DNA of 64,000 nucleotides, taken from the NCBI RefSeq assembly GCF_001672295.1, contig NZ_JXMS01000003.1, positions 62,001-126,000 of the forward strand. The letters are read 5' to 3'. The notes beneath the pieces are model-generated. The model had not been told where the DNA came from, ran no database searches, and saw only the letters and a program-made list of their open reading frames with translations. Source of the stretch: Halodesulfovibrio spirochaetisodalis (GTDB lineage Bacteria > Desulfobacterota > Desulfovibrionia > Desulfovibrionales > Desulfovibrionaceae). The translations under genes and the position numbers were made by a program. Shown here in pieces: positions 32,736 to 41,044 of the stretch (position 1 is its first letter; each line of letters begins with the position of its first letter).

Positions 32736-33923
32736 ATGATAGGCATTTCAAAACTTTACTGTGGTCAGGTTGAACCTTCCGACGCGCTGCGTTACGGCAG
32801 GGACTCTGGCAAACTTCCTTCCCACCTGCTGCAGTTTTCAAAAGATAAAAAGCCTGTTGTCGTATGGAATATGACCCAGCGCTGCAACCTTAAATGTGTT
32901 CACTGTTACGCTCATGCTATCGACCCTGATAAGCATAAAGACCTCATTGGCACAGAAAAAGGTAAAGAGATTATTGACGATCTCGCACAGTACGGCGCAC
33001 CTGTTATGCTTTTCTCCGGTGGTGAACCACTCGTTCGTCAGGATCTGGTAGAACTTGCAAAACATGCAACCGACAAAGGCATGCGTGCAGTAATTTCTAC
33101 TAACGGTACTCTCATCACCAAGCAGAAAGCCCGCGAGCTTAAAGAAGTTGGTCTCTCCTACGTTGGTATTTCACTCGACGGTATGGAAGAAGTACACAAC
33201 AAATTCCGCGGTGTTCCAAACTCCTTCAAGAAAGCTCTTGAAGGTATTGAAAACTGTAAAGCAGAAGGCCTCAAAGTAGGTTTACGCCTTACTATCAACA
33301 AGCAGAACGCACCTGAAATTCCGAAAGTTTTCCAGCTTCTTAAAGACATGGAAATCCCGCGTATCTGCCTGTACCACCTCGTGTACTCCGGCCGCGGCTC
33401 TGAAATTATTAAAGAAGACCTCGACCACCAGACCACCCGTGACGTTGTTGATCTCATCATGGATGAAACCAAAAAACTTCACGATGCAGGTCATCCAAAA
33501 GAAGTTCTTACCGTAGACAACCATGCTGACGGTCCATACGTATGGATGCGCATGCTGCGCGAAGATCCGGAACGTGCTAAAGAAGTATTTGAACTGCTTC
33601 AGTTCAACGAAGGCAACAGCTCCGGTCGCGGTATAGGCTGTATCAGCTGGGATGGTAGCGTTCACCCTGACCAGTTCTGGAGAGAAAAAGTATTCGGCAA
33701 CGTTCTCGAACGTCCGTTCTCCGAAATCTGGGACGACATGGACATTGAGCTTCTTTCCAAAATGAAAGATAAAAAACAGCATGTTGGTGGACGTTGTGCA
33801 AAATGCCGCTTCCTCAACATCTGCGGCGGTAACTTCCGTGCCCGCGCTGAGGCTGTTTACGGCGACGAGTGGGCGCAGGATCCTGCATGTTACCTTACCG
33901 ACGATGAAATTCGTCCAGAGTAA
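32736..33923 (+). CDS. ahbC: 12,18-didecarboxysiroheme deacetylase AhbC (radical SAM)
   Basis: This 395-residue radical SAM protein has the cluster motif C50-NLK-C54-VH-C57, the SAM-binding LFSGGEPL, and ISTNGTLIT. The C-terminal cysteine-rich SPASM-like end is CAKCRFLNICGGNFRARAEA. It belongs to the NirJ/AhbC/AhbD family. The order here (radical SAM, hemB, radical SAM, Lrp-like decarboxylase) and the sulfate-reducer context support AhbC. AhbC removes two acetate side chains from 12,18-didecarboxysiroheme to give iron-coproporphyrin III. Motifs alone separate AhbC from AhbD less firmly than context does. A hairpin lies between it and hemB. Confidence 0.87.
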   Translation: MIGISKLYCGQVEPSDALRYGRDSGKLPSHLLQFSKDKKPVVVWNMTQRCNLKCVHCYAHAIDPDKHKDLIGTEKGKEIIDDLAQYGAPVMLFSGGEPLVRQDLVELAKHATDKGMRAVISTNGTLITKQKARELKEVGLSYVGISLDGMEEVHNKFRGVPNSFKKALEGIENCKAEGLKVGLRLTINKQNAPEIPKVFQLLKDMEIPRICLYHLVYSGRGSEIIKEDLDHQTTRDVVDLIMDETKKLHDAGHPKEVLTVDNHADGPYVWMRMLREDPERAKEVFELLQFNEGNSSGRGIGCISWDGSVHPDQFWREKVFGNVLERPFSEIWDDMDIELLSKMKDKKQHVGGRCAKCRFLNICGGNFRARAEAVYGDEWAQDPACYLTDDEIRPE

Positions 33924-33952
33924 CAGCCTACCCGTTACAGTATGATTTACCG

Positions 33953-33992
33953 GCTCCCGCTGTTCCGCTCTGGAAGAGCGGGAGTCCTTTTA
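33953..33992 (+). terminator. Intercistronic terminator-like hairpin between ahbC and hemB
   Basis: CTCCCGCT and AGCGGGAG enclose a second short stem (TTCC/GGAA), followed by TCCTTTTAT. It could be a partial terminator or a stabiliser of the ahbC message within a 187-base gap. Confidence 0.6.
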
Positions 33993-34110
33993 TACAGAGA
34001 GTTTCAGCAATACACCCTGCACTACCCTGTAGTTCAACGGTTCTTCTACTTTCACCACACTTCCTATGCTGAAACTGTTCAGAACCGATCCCTAAGATCA
34101 GGAGGATCTC

Positions 34111-35103
34111 ATGGCAGACTTCTTCAGAGGACGACGTCTTCGCAGTACTGCGGCACTCCGTGCGCTCGTGAGTGAACATCACGTTACAGCGCAAGACCTG
34201 ATTATGCCATACTTCGTTGTCGATACTGACGACGCAGCCTTCCGCAAGGAAATCCCTTCCATGCCGGGTCAATTCCAGCTCTCATTGCAGGAGTTTGAAA
34301 AGCAACTGGCGGAAGCTGTTGCAGCCGGACTCAAGTCCATACTTCTGTTCGGCATTCCTAAATGTAAAGACGCTACCGGCTCTGAAGGCTACGCTGAGGA
34401 CGGCATTGTGCAACGCGCAGTCCGCCTTGCAAAATCACGCCATCCACAGCTTGTAGTCATCACGGATGTATGTCTCTGCGAATACACCGACCACGGACAT
34501 TGCGGTATCCTTCAAAAAACAGAACACGATGTCACCGTTGCTAATGACAGCACTCTTACCCTTCTGCAGCAGGTTGCTATTTCCCACGCAAAAGCCGGTG
34601 CAGATATTGTTGCTCCTTCCGACATGATGGACGGTCGCATTCAGGCATTACGCGAAGCACTGGACGCAGAAGGCTTCACCAACCTGCCTATCATGTCTTA
34701 CGCTGTTAAGTATGCCTCTTCTTTCTACGGCCCTTTCCGCGATGCTGCGGAATCTACTCCACAAAGTGGTGACCGCAAAAGCTATCAGATGGATCCTGCC
34801 AATAGCCGCGAGGCTCTTCGCGAAGCCACTGCAGATGTTCTTGAAGAAGCAGATTTTCTTATGGTGAAACCAGCCGGAGCGTACCTTGACATCATCCGTA
34901 TGCTTCGTGACGGCTTTGACCTGCCGCTGGCGGCCTATCAGGTAAGTGGAGAATATTCCATGATCATGGCAGCAGCACAAAATGACTGGATTGATCTTGA
35001 TGCAGTCACCATGGAATCCCTGCTTGCGATAAAGCGCGCAGGCGCTGACCTGATCATTACCTATTTTGCAGAAGACATTATCAAACGCGGACTGGTACAA
35101 TAA
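34111..35103 (+). CDS. hemB: Delta-aminolevulinic acid dehydratase (porphobilinogen synthase)
   Basis: This 330-residue TIM-barrel enzyme has the three zinc-binding cysteines C121, C123 and C131 (DVCLCEYTDHGHCG). The active-site lysines are Lys200 (SYAVKYASSFYGPFR) and Lys253 (LMVKPAGAYLDI). It condenses two 5-aminolevulinate molecules to porphobilinogen, the common precursor of siroheme and hence of heme in this pathway. The presence of all cysteines marks the zinc-dependent form. It stops one base before ahbD, so the two are coupled. The ribosome site is AGGAGG. Confidence 0.97.
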   Translation: MADFFRGRRLRSTAALRALVSEHHVTAQDLIMPYFVVDTDDAAFRKEIPSMPGQFQLSLQEFEKQLAEAVAAGLKSILLFGIPKCKDATGSEGYAEDGIVQRAVRLAKSRHPQLVVITDVCLCEYTDHGHCGILQKTEHDVTVANDSTLTLLQQVAISHAKAGADIVAPSDMMDGRIQALREALDAEGFTNLPIMSYAVKYASSFYGPFRDAAESTPQSGDRKSYQMDPANSREALREATADVLEEADFLMVKPAGAYLDIIRMLRDGFDLPLAAYQVSGEYSMIMAAAQNDWIDLDAVTMESLLAIKRAGADLIITYFAEDIIKRGLVQ

Positions 35104-35104
35104 T

Positions 35105-36427
35105 ATGTCAGATAAAAAAGAATCTCTCTGCGGATGTGCCTCTAAAGATATCGGGCGCATTGCAGAAAAAGCACCATTAGGGCATTTGCATGCCCACAAA
35201 GAAGCAATTCTCGACACCGGACTGCCTCCGCAGAACCGTCCCGAAAAGCCTGCAGGGCATCCAGAAATGCCTAAAGGTCACCCGGGAATGCCAGCAGGCC
35301 ACCCGCACGGAAAAATGCCTGCGGGGCACCCGCATGCAAACGGTCTTTCCGGCTCCATGGCTCGAACACTGGAAGACGGTTCCCCTTCCTGCAAACTTAT
35401 TGCATGGGAAGTAACCCGCTCCTGTAACCTTGCCTGCAAACACTGCCGTGCAGAAGCACACGAAGAGCCATATCCGGGCGAGCTGGATACTGCTGAAGCG
35501 AAAGCACTGATCGACACATTCCCTAGCGTGGGCAATCCGATTATCATCTTCACCGGTGGTGACCCAATGATGCGCTCTGACGTGTACGAGCTTATTGCCT
35601 ACGCCACTGAAAAAGGCCTGCGCTGCGTCATGTCTCCTAACGGAACACTTATTACCCCTGAAACCGCGCGCAAAATGAAAGAAGCAGGCGTTCAGCGCTG
35701 CTCTATTTCCATTGACGGCCCAAGCGCTGAATTTCACGATGACTTCCGCGGTGTGGAAGGGGCATTTGATATGTCCATGCGGGGCATTGAATACTTGAAA
35801 GAAGCAGGTATCGAGTTTCAGGTCAATACAACTGTAACCCGTCAAAACCTTCCGTACTTCAAGCAAATATTCAATCTGTGCGAAGAAATCGGCGCTGTTG
35901 CGTGGCATATTTTCCTGCTTGTTCCTACAGGACGTGCAGCACAAATGGGTGCAGAAGTTATTACCGCAGAAGAATATGAAGAAGTACTCAACTGGTTCTA
36001 CGACTTCCGCAAGACCACTGATATGCATTTAAAAGCTACCTGTGCTCCGCACTACTACCGCATTATGCGTCAGCGTGCTAAAGAAGAAGGCATCCCTGTG
36101 ACAGCCGAAAACTTCGGCATGGACGCACATACCCGTGGCTGTCTTGGCGGAACAGGCTTCTGCTTTATTTCCCACACAGGTCAGGTTCAGCCTTGCGGCT
36201 ACCTTGAACTGGACTGTGGGCAGATTAAGCAAACTCCGTTTCCTGAAATCTGGCGCAAATCTGAACATTTCCGCCAGTTCCGCACAAAAGAAGAATATGA
36301 CGGAAAATGCGGTGTTTGTGAGTACCACAATGTTTGCGGTGGCTGCCGTGCACGCGGATACTCCATGAAAGGTTCACACATGGCTGAAGAGCCGCTGTGC
36401 AGCTATACTCCGCGTCGTCAAAAATAA
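35105..36427 (+). CDS. ahbD: Heme synthase AhbD (radical SAM) with His/Pro-rich N-terminal extension
   Basis: This 440-residue radical SAM protein has the cluster motif C107-NLA-C111-KH-C114, IIFTGGDPM and MSPNGTLITP. Its C-terminal auxiliary-cluster cysteines lie in CLGGTGFCFISHTG, QPCGYLELDC and CGVCEYHNVCGGC. AhbD oxidatively decarboxylates two propionates of iron-coproporphyrin III to give heme b. The N-terminal 95 residues are unusual. They hold a CGC pair (residues 9-11) and four GHP repeats (residues 49-78) rich in His, Pro and Met that could bind metal or porphyrin. The ATG at 35105 starts one base after the hemB stop and has no good ribosome site, implying translational coupling. Confidence 0.87.
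   Translation: MSDKKESLCGCASKDIGRIAEKAPLGHLHAHKEAILDTGLPPQNRPEKPAGHPEMPKGHPGMPAGHPHGKMPAGHPHANGLSGSMARTLEDGSPSCKLIAWEVTRSCNLACKHCRAEAHEEPYPGELDTAEAKALIDTFPSVGNPIIIFTGGDPMMRSDVYELIAYATEKGLRCVMSPNGTLITPETARKMKEAGVQRCSISIDGPSAEFHDDFRGVEGAFDMSMRGIEYLKEAGIEFQVNTTVTRQNLPYFKQIFNLCEEIGAVAWHIFLLVPTGRAAQMGAEVITAEEYEEVLNWFYDFRKTTDMHLKATCAPHYYRIMRQRAKEEGIPVTAENFGMDAHTRGCLGGTGFCFISHTGQVQPCGYLELDCGQIKQTPFPEIWRKSEHFRQFRTKEEYDGKCGVCEYHNVCGGCRARGYSMKGSHMAEEPLCSYTPRRQK
35249..35340 (+). repeat. In-frame His-Pro-Met repeat region of AhbD
   Basis: Four imperfect units of the form A/K-G-H-P-x-M-P (AGHPEMP, KGHPGMP, AGHPHGKMP, AGHPHANG) are encoded in tandem. The nucleotide copies differ at third positions, so the repeat is old or selected at the protein level. 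Confidence 0.8.
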
Positions 36428-36460
36428 CACTGGCCTGTAACCGACACCATCGAGGTTGAA

Positions 36461-36937
36461 ATGGATAAGCAACTGGACGCTGCCCTCAGCAGCATTGACC
36501 GTAAAGTTCTGACAATTATTCAATCCGGTTTCCCGATCGCGCCGCGTCCATACGAGGTTATCGGCGAACAGGTTGGTCTTACGGAAGCAGAGGCTCTGGC
36601 AACAGTGCGTTCATTAAAGGAACGTAAAATAATCAGACGCCTCGGCGCCAACTTCAACTCTAAAGGACTGGGCTGGCGCTCTACTCTCTGCGCTGCCAAA
36701 GTTTCAGAAGACAAGCTTGACGAGTTCATTGCAGAAGTTAATTCACACCCCGGTGTAACGCATAACTACTTGCGAGATCATGAATTCAACATCTGGTTTA
36801 CCTTTATCGGTCCAAACTGGGACGCTGTTGTAGACACACTCAACGGCATCACAGAAAAAACCGGAATTGAGATTCTGAATCTGCCTGCAACAGCACTGTA
36901 CAAAATCAAAGTTGATTTTAATCTGACAGACAAATAG
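36461..36937 (+). CDS. Siroheme decarboxylase subunit (AhbA/AhbB, NirD/L/G/H-like Lrp-fold protein)
   Basis: The 158-residue protein has an N-terminal winged helix-turn-helix of Lrp/AsnC type. A ferredoxin-like domain follows with HNYLRDHEFNIWFTF, the stretch that carries the catalytic or heme-contacting histidine region in siroheme decarboxylases. These enzymes look like transcription factors but remove two carboxyl groups from siroheme to give 12,18-didecarboxysiroheme. Its place as the last gene of ahbC-hemB-ahbD (33-base gap) supports the enzymatic role over a regulatory one. The known enzyme is a pair of AhbA and AhbB; only one is present here, and I cannot tell which. Confidence 0.8.
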   Translation: MDKQLDAALSSIDRKVLTIIQSGFPIAPRPYEVIGEQVGLTEAEALATVRSLKERKIIRRLGANFNSKGLGWRSTLCAAKVSEDKLDEFIAEVNSHPGVTHNYLRDHEFNIWFTFIGPNWDAVVDTLNGITEKTGIEILNLPATALYKIKVDFNLTDK

Positions 36938-36970
36938 CAACGGCAGACATTCAGATTATTTTTGCATTAT

Positions 36971-37013
36971 AAATGGCGCAGTAACTGTGGAAAACAGTTG
37001 CTGCGCCATTTAC
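36971..37013 (+). terminator. Terminator of the ahb operon
   Basis: AATGGCGCAG and CTGCGCCATT form the base of a long stem extended by AACTGT/ACAGTT around GGAA, followed by a short T-rich stretch. It lies between the ahb operon and the diguanylate cyclase and argues for a start of the latter after 37013. Confidence 0.75.
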
Positions 37014-37045
37014 TTATCCGGCACCGGATAGTAGACATCAAATCT

Positions 37046-38827
37046 ATGCCCGACGCCTATACGCCATATATCACTGTAGTATTACTACTTTTCTACACCT
37101 GTGTAGTAATACTTTTTGCCTATTCTTTATTTATACTAGAAAAACCTGACTGTTTATATCGTTTCTTATGCAGTAAGTTATCTATCTTCAATAATAGATG
37201 TAGATTCACTCCTAAATTTCGTTCTAAATTATATGGTTCCGGATCGCTTGTGGCAGTTAGGTTTAATCTGAATACAGGTATAATTTACTATATAAACCGC
37301 GCTGCTGCAGACCTGCTTGGAATTACAATCAGTGAAAATAAAATTTGTGATGACCTTACGTATGATTCTTTTTTGTCGAACGAGTCTAAAAACAATTTTA
37401 TAGAAGCTCTTAGAACGTATGGAAAAGTAGAAAATTATCCGGCTATATGCTGCATTAATAATGAGTTAATTAAAGTCCTCATTACTGCAGAAAAAGATGC
37501 GAATGACAATGTAGAAGCAATGGTGATTGATATCACGACGCATCTGGATTTGTATCAAGAAATAGAGGATCAGTATCTATTTTTGCAAAACATCCTTAAC
37601 GCGCTCCCCGTCCCTGTTTTTGTACGTGACACGAGCCACCAATGTCCTTTCACGAACAATGCTTTCAAAAGAACGTTTCCCGATGAACCTGATACAACTT
37701 CCGATGCGTATTCTTTTCTTGTTTTTCCAGAACAGTACGCCCTTGCCGAACAGCCCCACTTTACTCCTCAAGGCAGTACCCATTGGCAATCTGAATTTGC
37801 CACAAGCGTAGACGGCAAACTACGGCATTTTGAAGTACACCGCCGCTCTCTTAAGAAAAAGAACGGGGATAGTTACGGGGAAGTCGGTATTGCTACAGAT
37901 ATTACGCACCGCAAGAAAGTTGAACAGGATTTGCGGGATACGACCAAGCGATACAAAAATCTTTTCTGGAATGCTGCTGAAGGCATTACCACTGTACTCG
38001 CCGACGGTCGGGTCACCGAAGTAAATCCTGCCATGGCAACCATTTGCGGCTATAACTGTCCGCAGCAATTCTTGCAGGAAGTTCAATTTATCAAGCAAAT
38101 ATGGCGTTATCCTGAACAACGCAGCGAGTACATGAATATCGTGCTCGAAAACAGGGTTGCAGTAGGATATGACTTTGAGTTTGTGCGCCGTGACGGCACC
38201 TTCGGATGGATGAAGATAAGCTCCAGCGGCAAATTTGATGAAGACGGTGAGCTTGAATCTCTGGAAACCATTGTCTCGGATATCACCCTCCAGAAAAAAT
38301 CTGAAATGGAACTCACGCGCTGCGCTACCATCGACTCGATGACTGGAATCAATAACCGCAATGCGCTGGAAAAACATCTCAATGGTCTTCTCAAAGCAAA
38401 ACCGCCTGTTCCGTTTACCGTTGTTTTTCTGGATTTAAACAAATTTAAGCCGATTAATGATCTCCATGGTCATTACACAGGGGACAAGGTGCTGGGAATT
38501 ATTGCGAAGCGCCTTGCACACAGATGCCGTTCCACAGATTTTGCAGCACGCCTTGGTGGTGACGAGTTTATTGTCGTTCTCAGTAATGTCACAGAAGACA
38601 AACGTACAACAATGACTGAAGGATTGCTCAAAGCTGTTGAAGAGCCGATTATACTTAACGGAACAACTCATATGGTTTCTGCCAGCGCAGGGAGCAGCCA
38701 GTTTCCTGAAGACGGAACGACTATTACAGAGTTACTGAAAGCAGCTGATGCTTCAATGTATGATATGAAGCGAAGCAATAAGACCAGTAAAATTAACGAG
38801 CAACTGGAATTGCTGGCAAACAGGTAA
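37046..38827 (+). CDS. Membrane-bound PAS-PAS-GGDEF diguanylate cyclase
   Basis: The protein has about 593 residues from ATG 37046. A frame back to 36962 would include the terminator hairpin and is unlikely. It has one N-terminal transmembrane helix (residues 6-30), then a divergent region and two PAS domains (about 170-290 and 300-415). The GGDEF domain has the intact active site GGDEF (504-508) and an inhibitory-site RSTD (495-498), five residues ahead of it. It should synthesise cyclic di-GMP and be feedback-inhibited. No heme- or flavin-binding signature was seen in the PAS domains. The 5' part is more A/T-rich than the rest. No partner genes adjoin it. Confidence 0.86.
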   Translation: MPDAYTPYITVVLLLFYTCVVILFAYSLFILEKPDCLYRFLCSKLSIFNNRCRFTPKFRSKLYGSGSLVAVRFNLNTGIIYYINRAAADLLGITISENKICDDLTYDSFLSNESKNNFIEALRTYGKVENYPAICCINNELIKVLITAEKDANDNVEAMVIDITTHLDLYQEIEDQYLFLQNILNALPVPVFVRDTSHQCPFTNNAFKRTFPDEPDTTSDAYSFLVFPEQYALAEQPHFTPQGSTHWQSEFATSVDGKLRHFEVHRRSLKKKNGDSYGEVGIATDITHRKKVEQDLRDTTKRYKNLFWNAAEGITTVLADGRVTEVNPAMATICGYNCPQQFLQEVQFIKQIWRYPEQRSEYMNIVLENRVAVGYDFEFVRRDGTFGWMKISSSGKFDEDGELESLETIVSDITLQKKSEMELTRCATIDSMTGINNRNALEKHLNGLLKAKPPVPFTVVFLDLNKFKPINDLHGHYTGDKVLGIIAKRLAHRCRSTDFAARLGGDEFIVVLSNVTEDKRTTMTEGLLKAVEEPIILNGTTHMVSASAGSSQFPEDGTTITELLKAADASMYDMKRSNKTSKINEQLELLANR

Positions 38828-38975
38828 CCATACAGTAAGCGAACGGTTTATATTCTGCCTGGCACGTCTTTTTCTACTTTGCGCAAAGAAAATAGCTGCA
38901 ACGCGCTTTTCCCTGCCTATTGAAACTCTACAGGACATACCTGCTGATTGTGCCCACCACTTCCAGCTCTTTCAT

Positions 38976-39011
38976 AAAAAAAAAGCCCGACTCAAAGCAG
39001 TCGGGCTTTCT
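38976..39011 (-). terminator. Intrinsic terminator of the qmo operon
   Basis: On the minus strand, AAAGCCCGACT and AGTCGGGCTTT pair around a six-base loop and run into nine or more T residues. It lies 29 bases past the qmoD stop. Confidence 0.92.
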
Positions 39012-39039
39012 AACTGGATGGAATAAAGCTGAGCTGTGC

Positions 39040-39786
39040 TTAGAAACCAAATCCACTGTCGTCACTACCGGAAGCACCAAAACCGAAATCATCCGGTACG
39101 GAGCTGCCAGCGTCTTCAGCAGGTGCTTCCTCAGCAGCCGGTGCAGCTTCAGCACCGTCGGCAGCAGCTGCAACAGCTGCGCCTGCTGGAAGAGATGCAA
39201 GAGCATCTTTAACAGCACGGGAAACGATATCTTTAACAGAAGATTCAACTTCTGTTTCGTTGATTGCAACTTTACCTTCGAAAGTTTTGAGTTCTTTCTT
39301 GGCTTTTGCAAGATCAGTCTGAGCAGCATCAAGCTTACCGGAAAGATCTTCAACTTTTTTCTCGAGATCAGCAGCCTGAGCTTTAAACGGCTCAAACTCA
39401 GCAACGTTAGCCTGAAGGCCTTCGATTGCAGAAGCCTGCTCAGCAACAGTTGCTTTTGCATCTGCTAACTTATCGAGAACGATAGAAATGCTTGCCATAT
39501 CAGTAGCCGGGATTGGCTCAATGGATACATTGCTGCCCAGCTTGGATGCCTGTTTTTTAGTCCATGCATCAAATGGTTCGCCTTCTTCGTAGCAACACTG
39601 CATGAAACGAGGTTCCATGCTGTAAAGCCAGCCTTTGGACATAGGTGCTACTACACCTTCTTCATCAGCGGAGAGTTCGCGCTGGGTGAGGTAGCAAAGC
39701 AAATCAGAAACATCGGTACCGCCTTTACCGGCGATGAGACCGAGGATTGTTTCCATCTTGAAAACTCTACGAGCTTCATCAGACAT
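39040..39786 (-). CDS. qmoD: QmoD-like protein encoded downstream of qmoC
   Basis: The 248-residue protein has an N-terminal globular region (about residues 1-95, with CCYEEGEPFDAWTKKQASKL). A long heptad-like coiled coil covers about residues 100-180. The low-complexity Ala/Glu/Pro tail ends in repeats of GFG (DDFGFGASGSDDSGFGF). In Desulfovibrio the gene after qmoABC encodes a protein of this kind (QmoD) that is needed for normal sulfate respiration but has no assigned biochemistry. The position (93 bases after qmoC) and shared terminator support that identity. There is no signal peptide or membrane segment, so it is probably a cytoplasmic accessory or linker protein. Confidence 0.82.
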   Translation of the reverse strand: MSDEARRVFKMETILGLIAGKGGTDVSDLLCYLTQRELSADEEGVVAPMSKGWLYSMEPRFMQCCYEEGEPFDAWTKKQASKLGSNVSIEPIPATDMASISIVLDKLADAKATVAEQASAIEGLQANVAEFEPFKAQAADLEKKVEDLSGKLDAAQTDLAKAKKELKTFEGKVAINETEVESSVKDIVSRAVKDALASLPAGAAVAAAADGAEAAPAAEEAPAEDAGSSVPDDFGFGASGSDDSGFGF

Positions 39787-39879
39787 TGGGGCCTCCTATT
39801 ATCAAGGAAAGATTTGTTTTCGTAATTGTCTTTTCTTGTTTAAGAAGTGTGCCCGCCTTGGCAGGCACATAGTCGTTTC

Positions 39880-41031
39880 TTATTGGCGTCCCATGTGACG
39901 TACATAGGTAAGCGCGATGGTACGGTACACAATGTGCCCAAGCTTAGACCAAGGCAGGTACGCGAAGAGCATCCAAACAGTTACCAAGTGCACGTAGTAC
40001 ACGGAGTACGCAATCTGGGGGATATCGGCCAAGCGGAAGAGCTCGGAGAATACGCCGGTCAGAGCGACTGCCCAGATAACATTCAACAGATACCAGTCAT
40101 AGTAGTTTGACTTGCTTTTTTCTGGATCTTTACCGCGACGGGTATTGGTAAGGATAGCCATACCAACGATCAGAGCAATAGCACCAAGGTTAGCCAGAAT
40201 CTTAACAGGGTTAAGCAGGTTAAGCGGTGTATGCAGCACGTCAAGCATCGGGATTACTTTTCCACCCCAGTGGAAACCAGCAATCAATCCGGTAACGACC
40301 ATCAGTGCAAGGAATGCGTAGAATACAAGCAGGTGACCAGTTTTACGGTCGGACTTGTCATCGCCGCAGTCTTTGAACTTCTTATGTGTTGCAACTTCTT
40401 CAACAAGGACATCAATAAAGCACCGGAACATGGATTTTTGCTTTCCAAGTACAAGCACTTCGCCTTCCGGCTTAAAGGTAGCCAGAAGATTTTTAGCTCC
40501 CTTGAAGAATATGGCCACCATTCCGAAGAAAGTGATCATAAAAATAGGGTCAATGGTGAAATCACCAGGGAAAAGCTTACCGTAAACGATCTCGCCTTCT
40601 GGGAAGAAGGAACCGATCTGCCCTGCACGGATGAACCAAACAACGGCCCAAAGGATTGCAGGAATGGCAATAAGGTTAATCAGGTACTTAGGGCTGGAAA
40701 GCCACTTACCGATAAACGGCATCGGGTTGATGCGCTGGTATGCCATGTTACGCAGAGCTGCAAGAAGATCGCCCGGTTTTGCACCACGCGGACATAAGTC
40801 GGAACAGGTTCCGCAGTTGTGGCACAGCCAGATGTCAGGGTTATTCAGGAGCTTGTCTTTAAGCCCCCAAGACGCCCATACCATCTCCTTACGAGGGTAA
40901 GGGTTGCTTGCTGGAGAGATGGGGCAGGCTACGCTGCATGTGGCGCACTGGTAGCACTTTTTCAGCGAGTCCCCACCTACAGCTTGCAACTCTTTCACAA
41001 ACTGAAGATCAGGTTCGATTCTATGAGCCAT
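39880..41031 (-). CDS. qmoC: Quinone-interacting membrane-bound oxidoreductase subunit QmoC
   Basis: This 383-residue fusion has an HdrC-like N-terminal part with two [4Fe-4S] motifs: C26, C29, C32, C36 and C70, C73, C76, C80. An HdrE/NarI-like cytochrome b domain with about six transmembrane helices follows; its histidines in the helices are the likely heme b ligands. It passes electrons between menaquinol and the soluble QmoA/QmoB flavoproteins that serve AprBA. The start at 41031 has a perfect AGGAGG site, and a longer frame upstream lies inside qmoB. It is 13 bases after qmoB. Confidence 0.95.
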   Translation of the reverse strand: MAHRIEPDLQFVKELQAVGGDSLKKCYQCATCSVACPISPASNPYPRKEMVWASWGLKDKLLNNPDIWLCHNCGTCSDLCPRGAKPGDLLAALRNMAYQRINPMPFIGKWLSSPKYLINLIAIPAILWAVVWFIRAGQIGSFFPEGEIVYGKLFPGDFTIDPIFMITFFGMVAIFFKGAKNLLATFKPEGEVLVLGKQKSMFRCFIDVLVEEVATHKKFKDCGDDKSDRKTGHLLVFYAFLALMVVTGLIAGFHWGGKVIPMLDVLHTPLNLLNPVKILANLGAIALIVGMAILTNTRRGKDPEKSKSNYYDWYLLNVIWAVALTGVFSELFRLADIPQIAYSVYYVHLVTVWMLFAYLPWSKLGHIVYRTIALTYVRHMGRQ

Positions 41032-41044
41032 TTTCCATCTCCTC

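Noticed and set aside
35249-35340. CRISPR-like or mobile short repeats
   Set aside because: The repeats are in frame, of protein-level similarity only, without spacers of uniform length; the same holds for the Ffh tail repeats.
36461-36937. Lrp/AsnC-type transcriptional regulator
   Set aside because: The NxWF-type motif and position at the end of ahbC-hemB-ahbD fit siroheme decarboxylase better than a DNA-binding regulator.
36962-37045. Extended N terminus for the GGDEF protein
   Set aside because: The extension would translate through the ahb terminator hairpin; the ATG at 37046 directly precedes the transmembrane helix.
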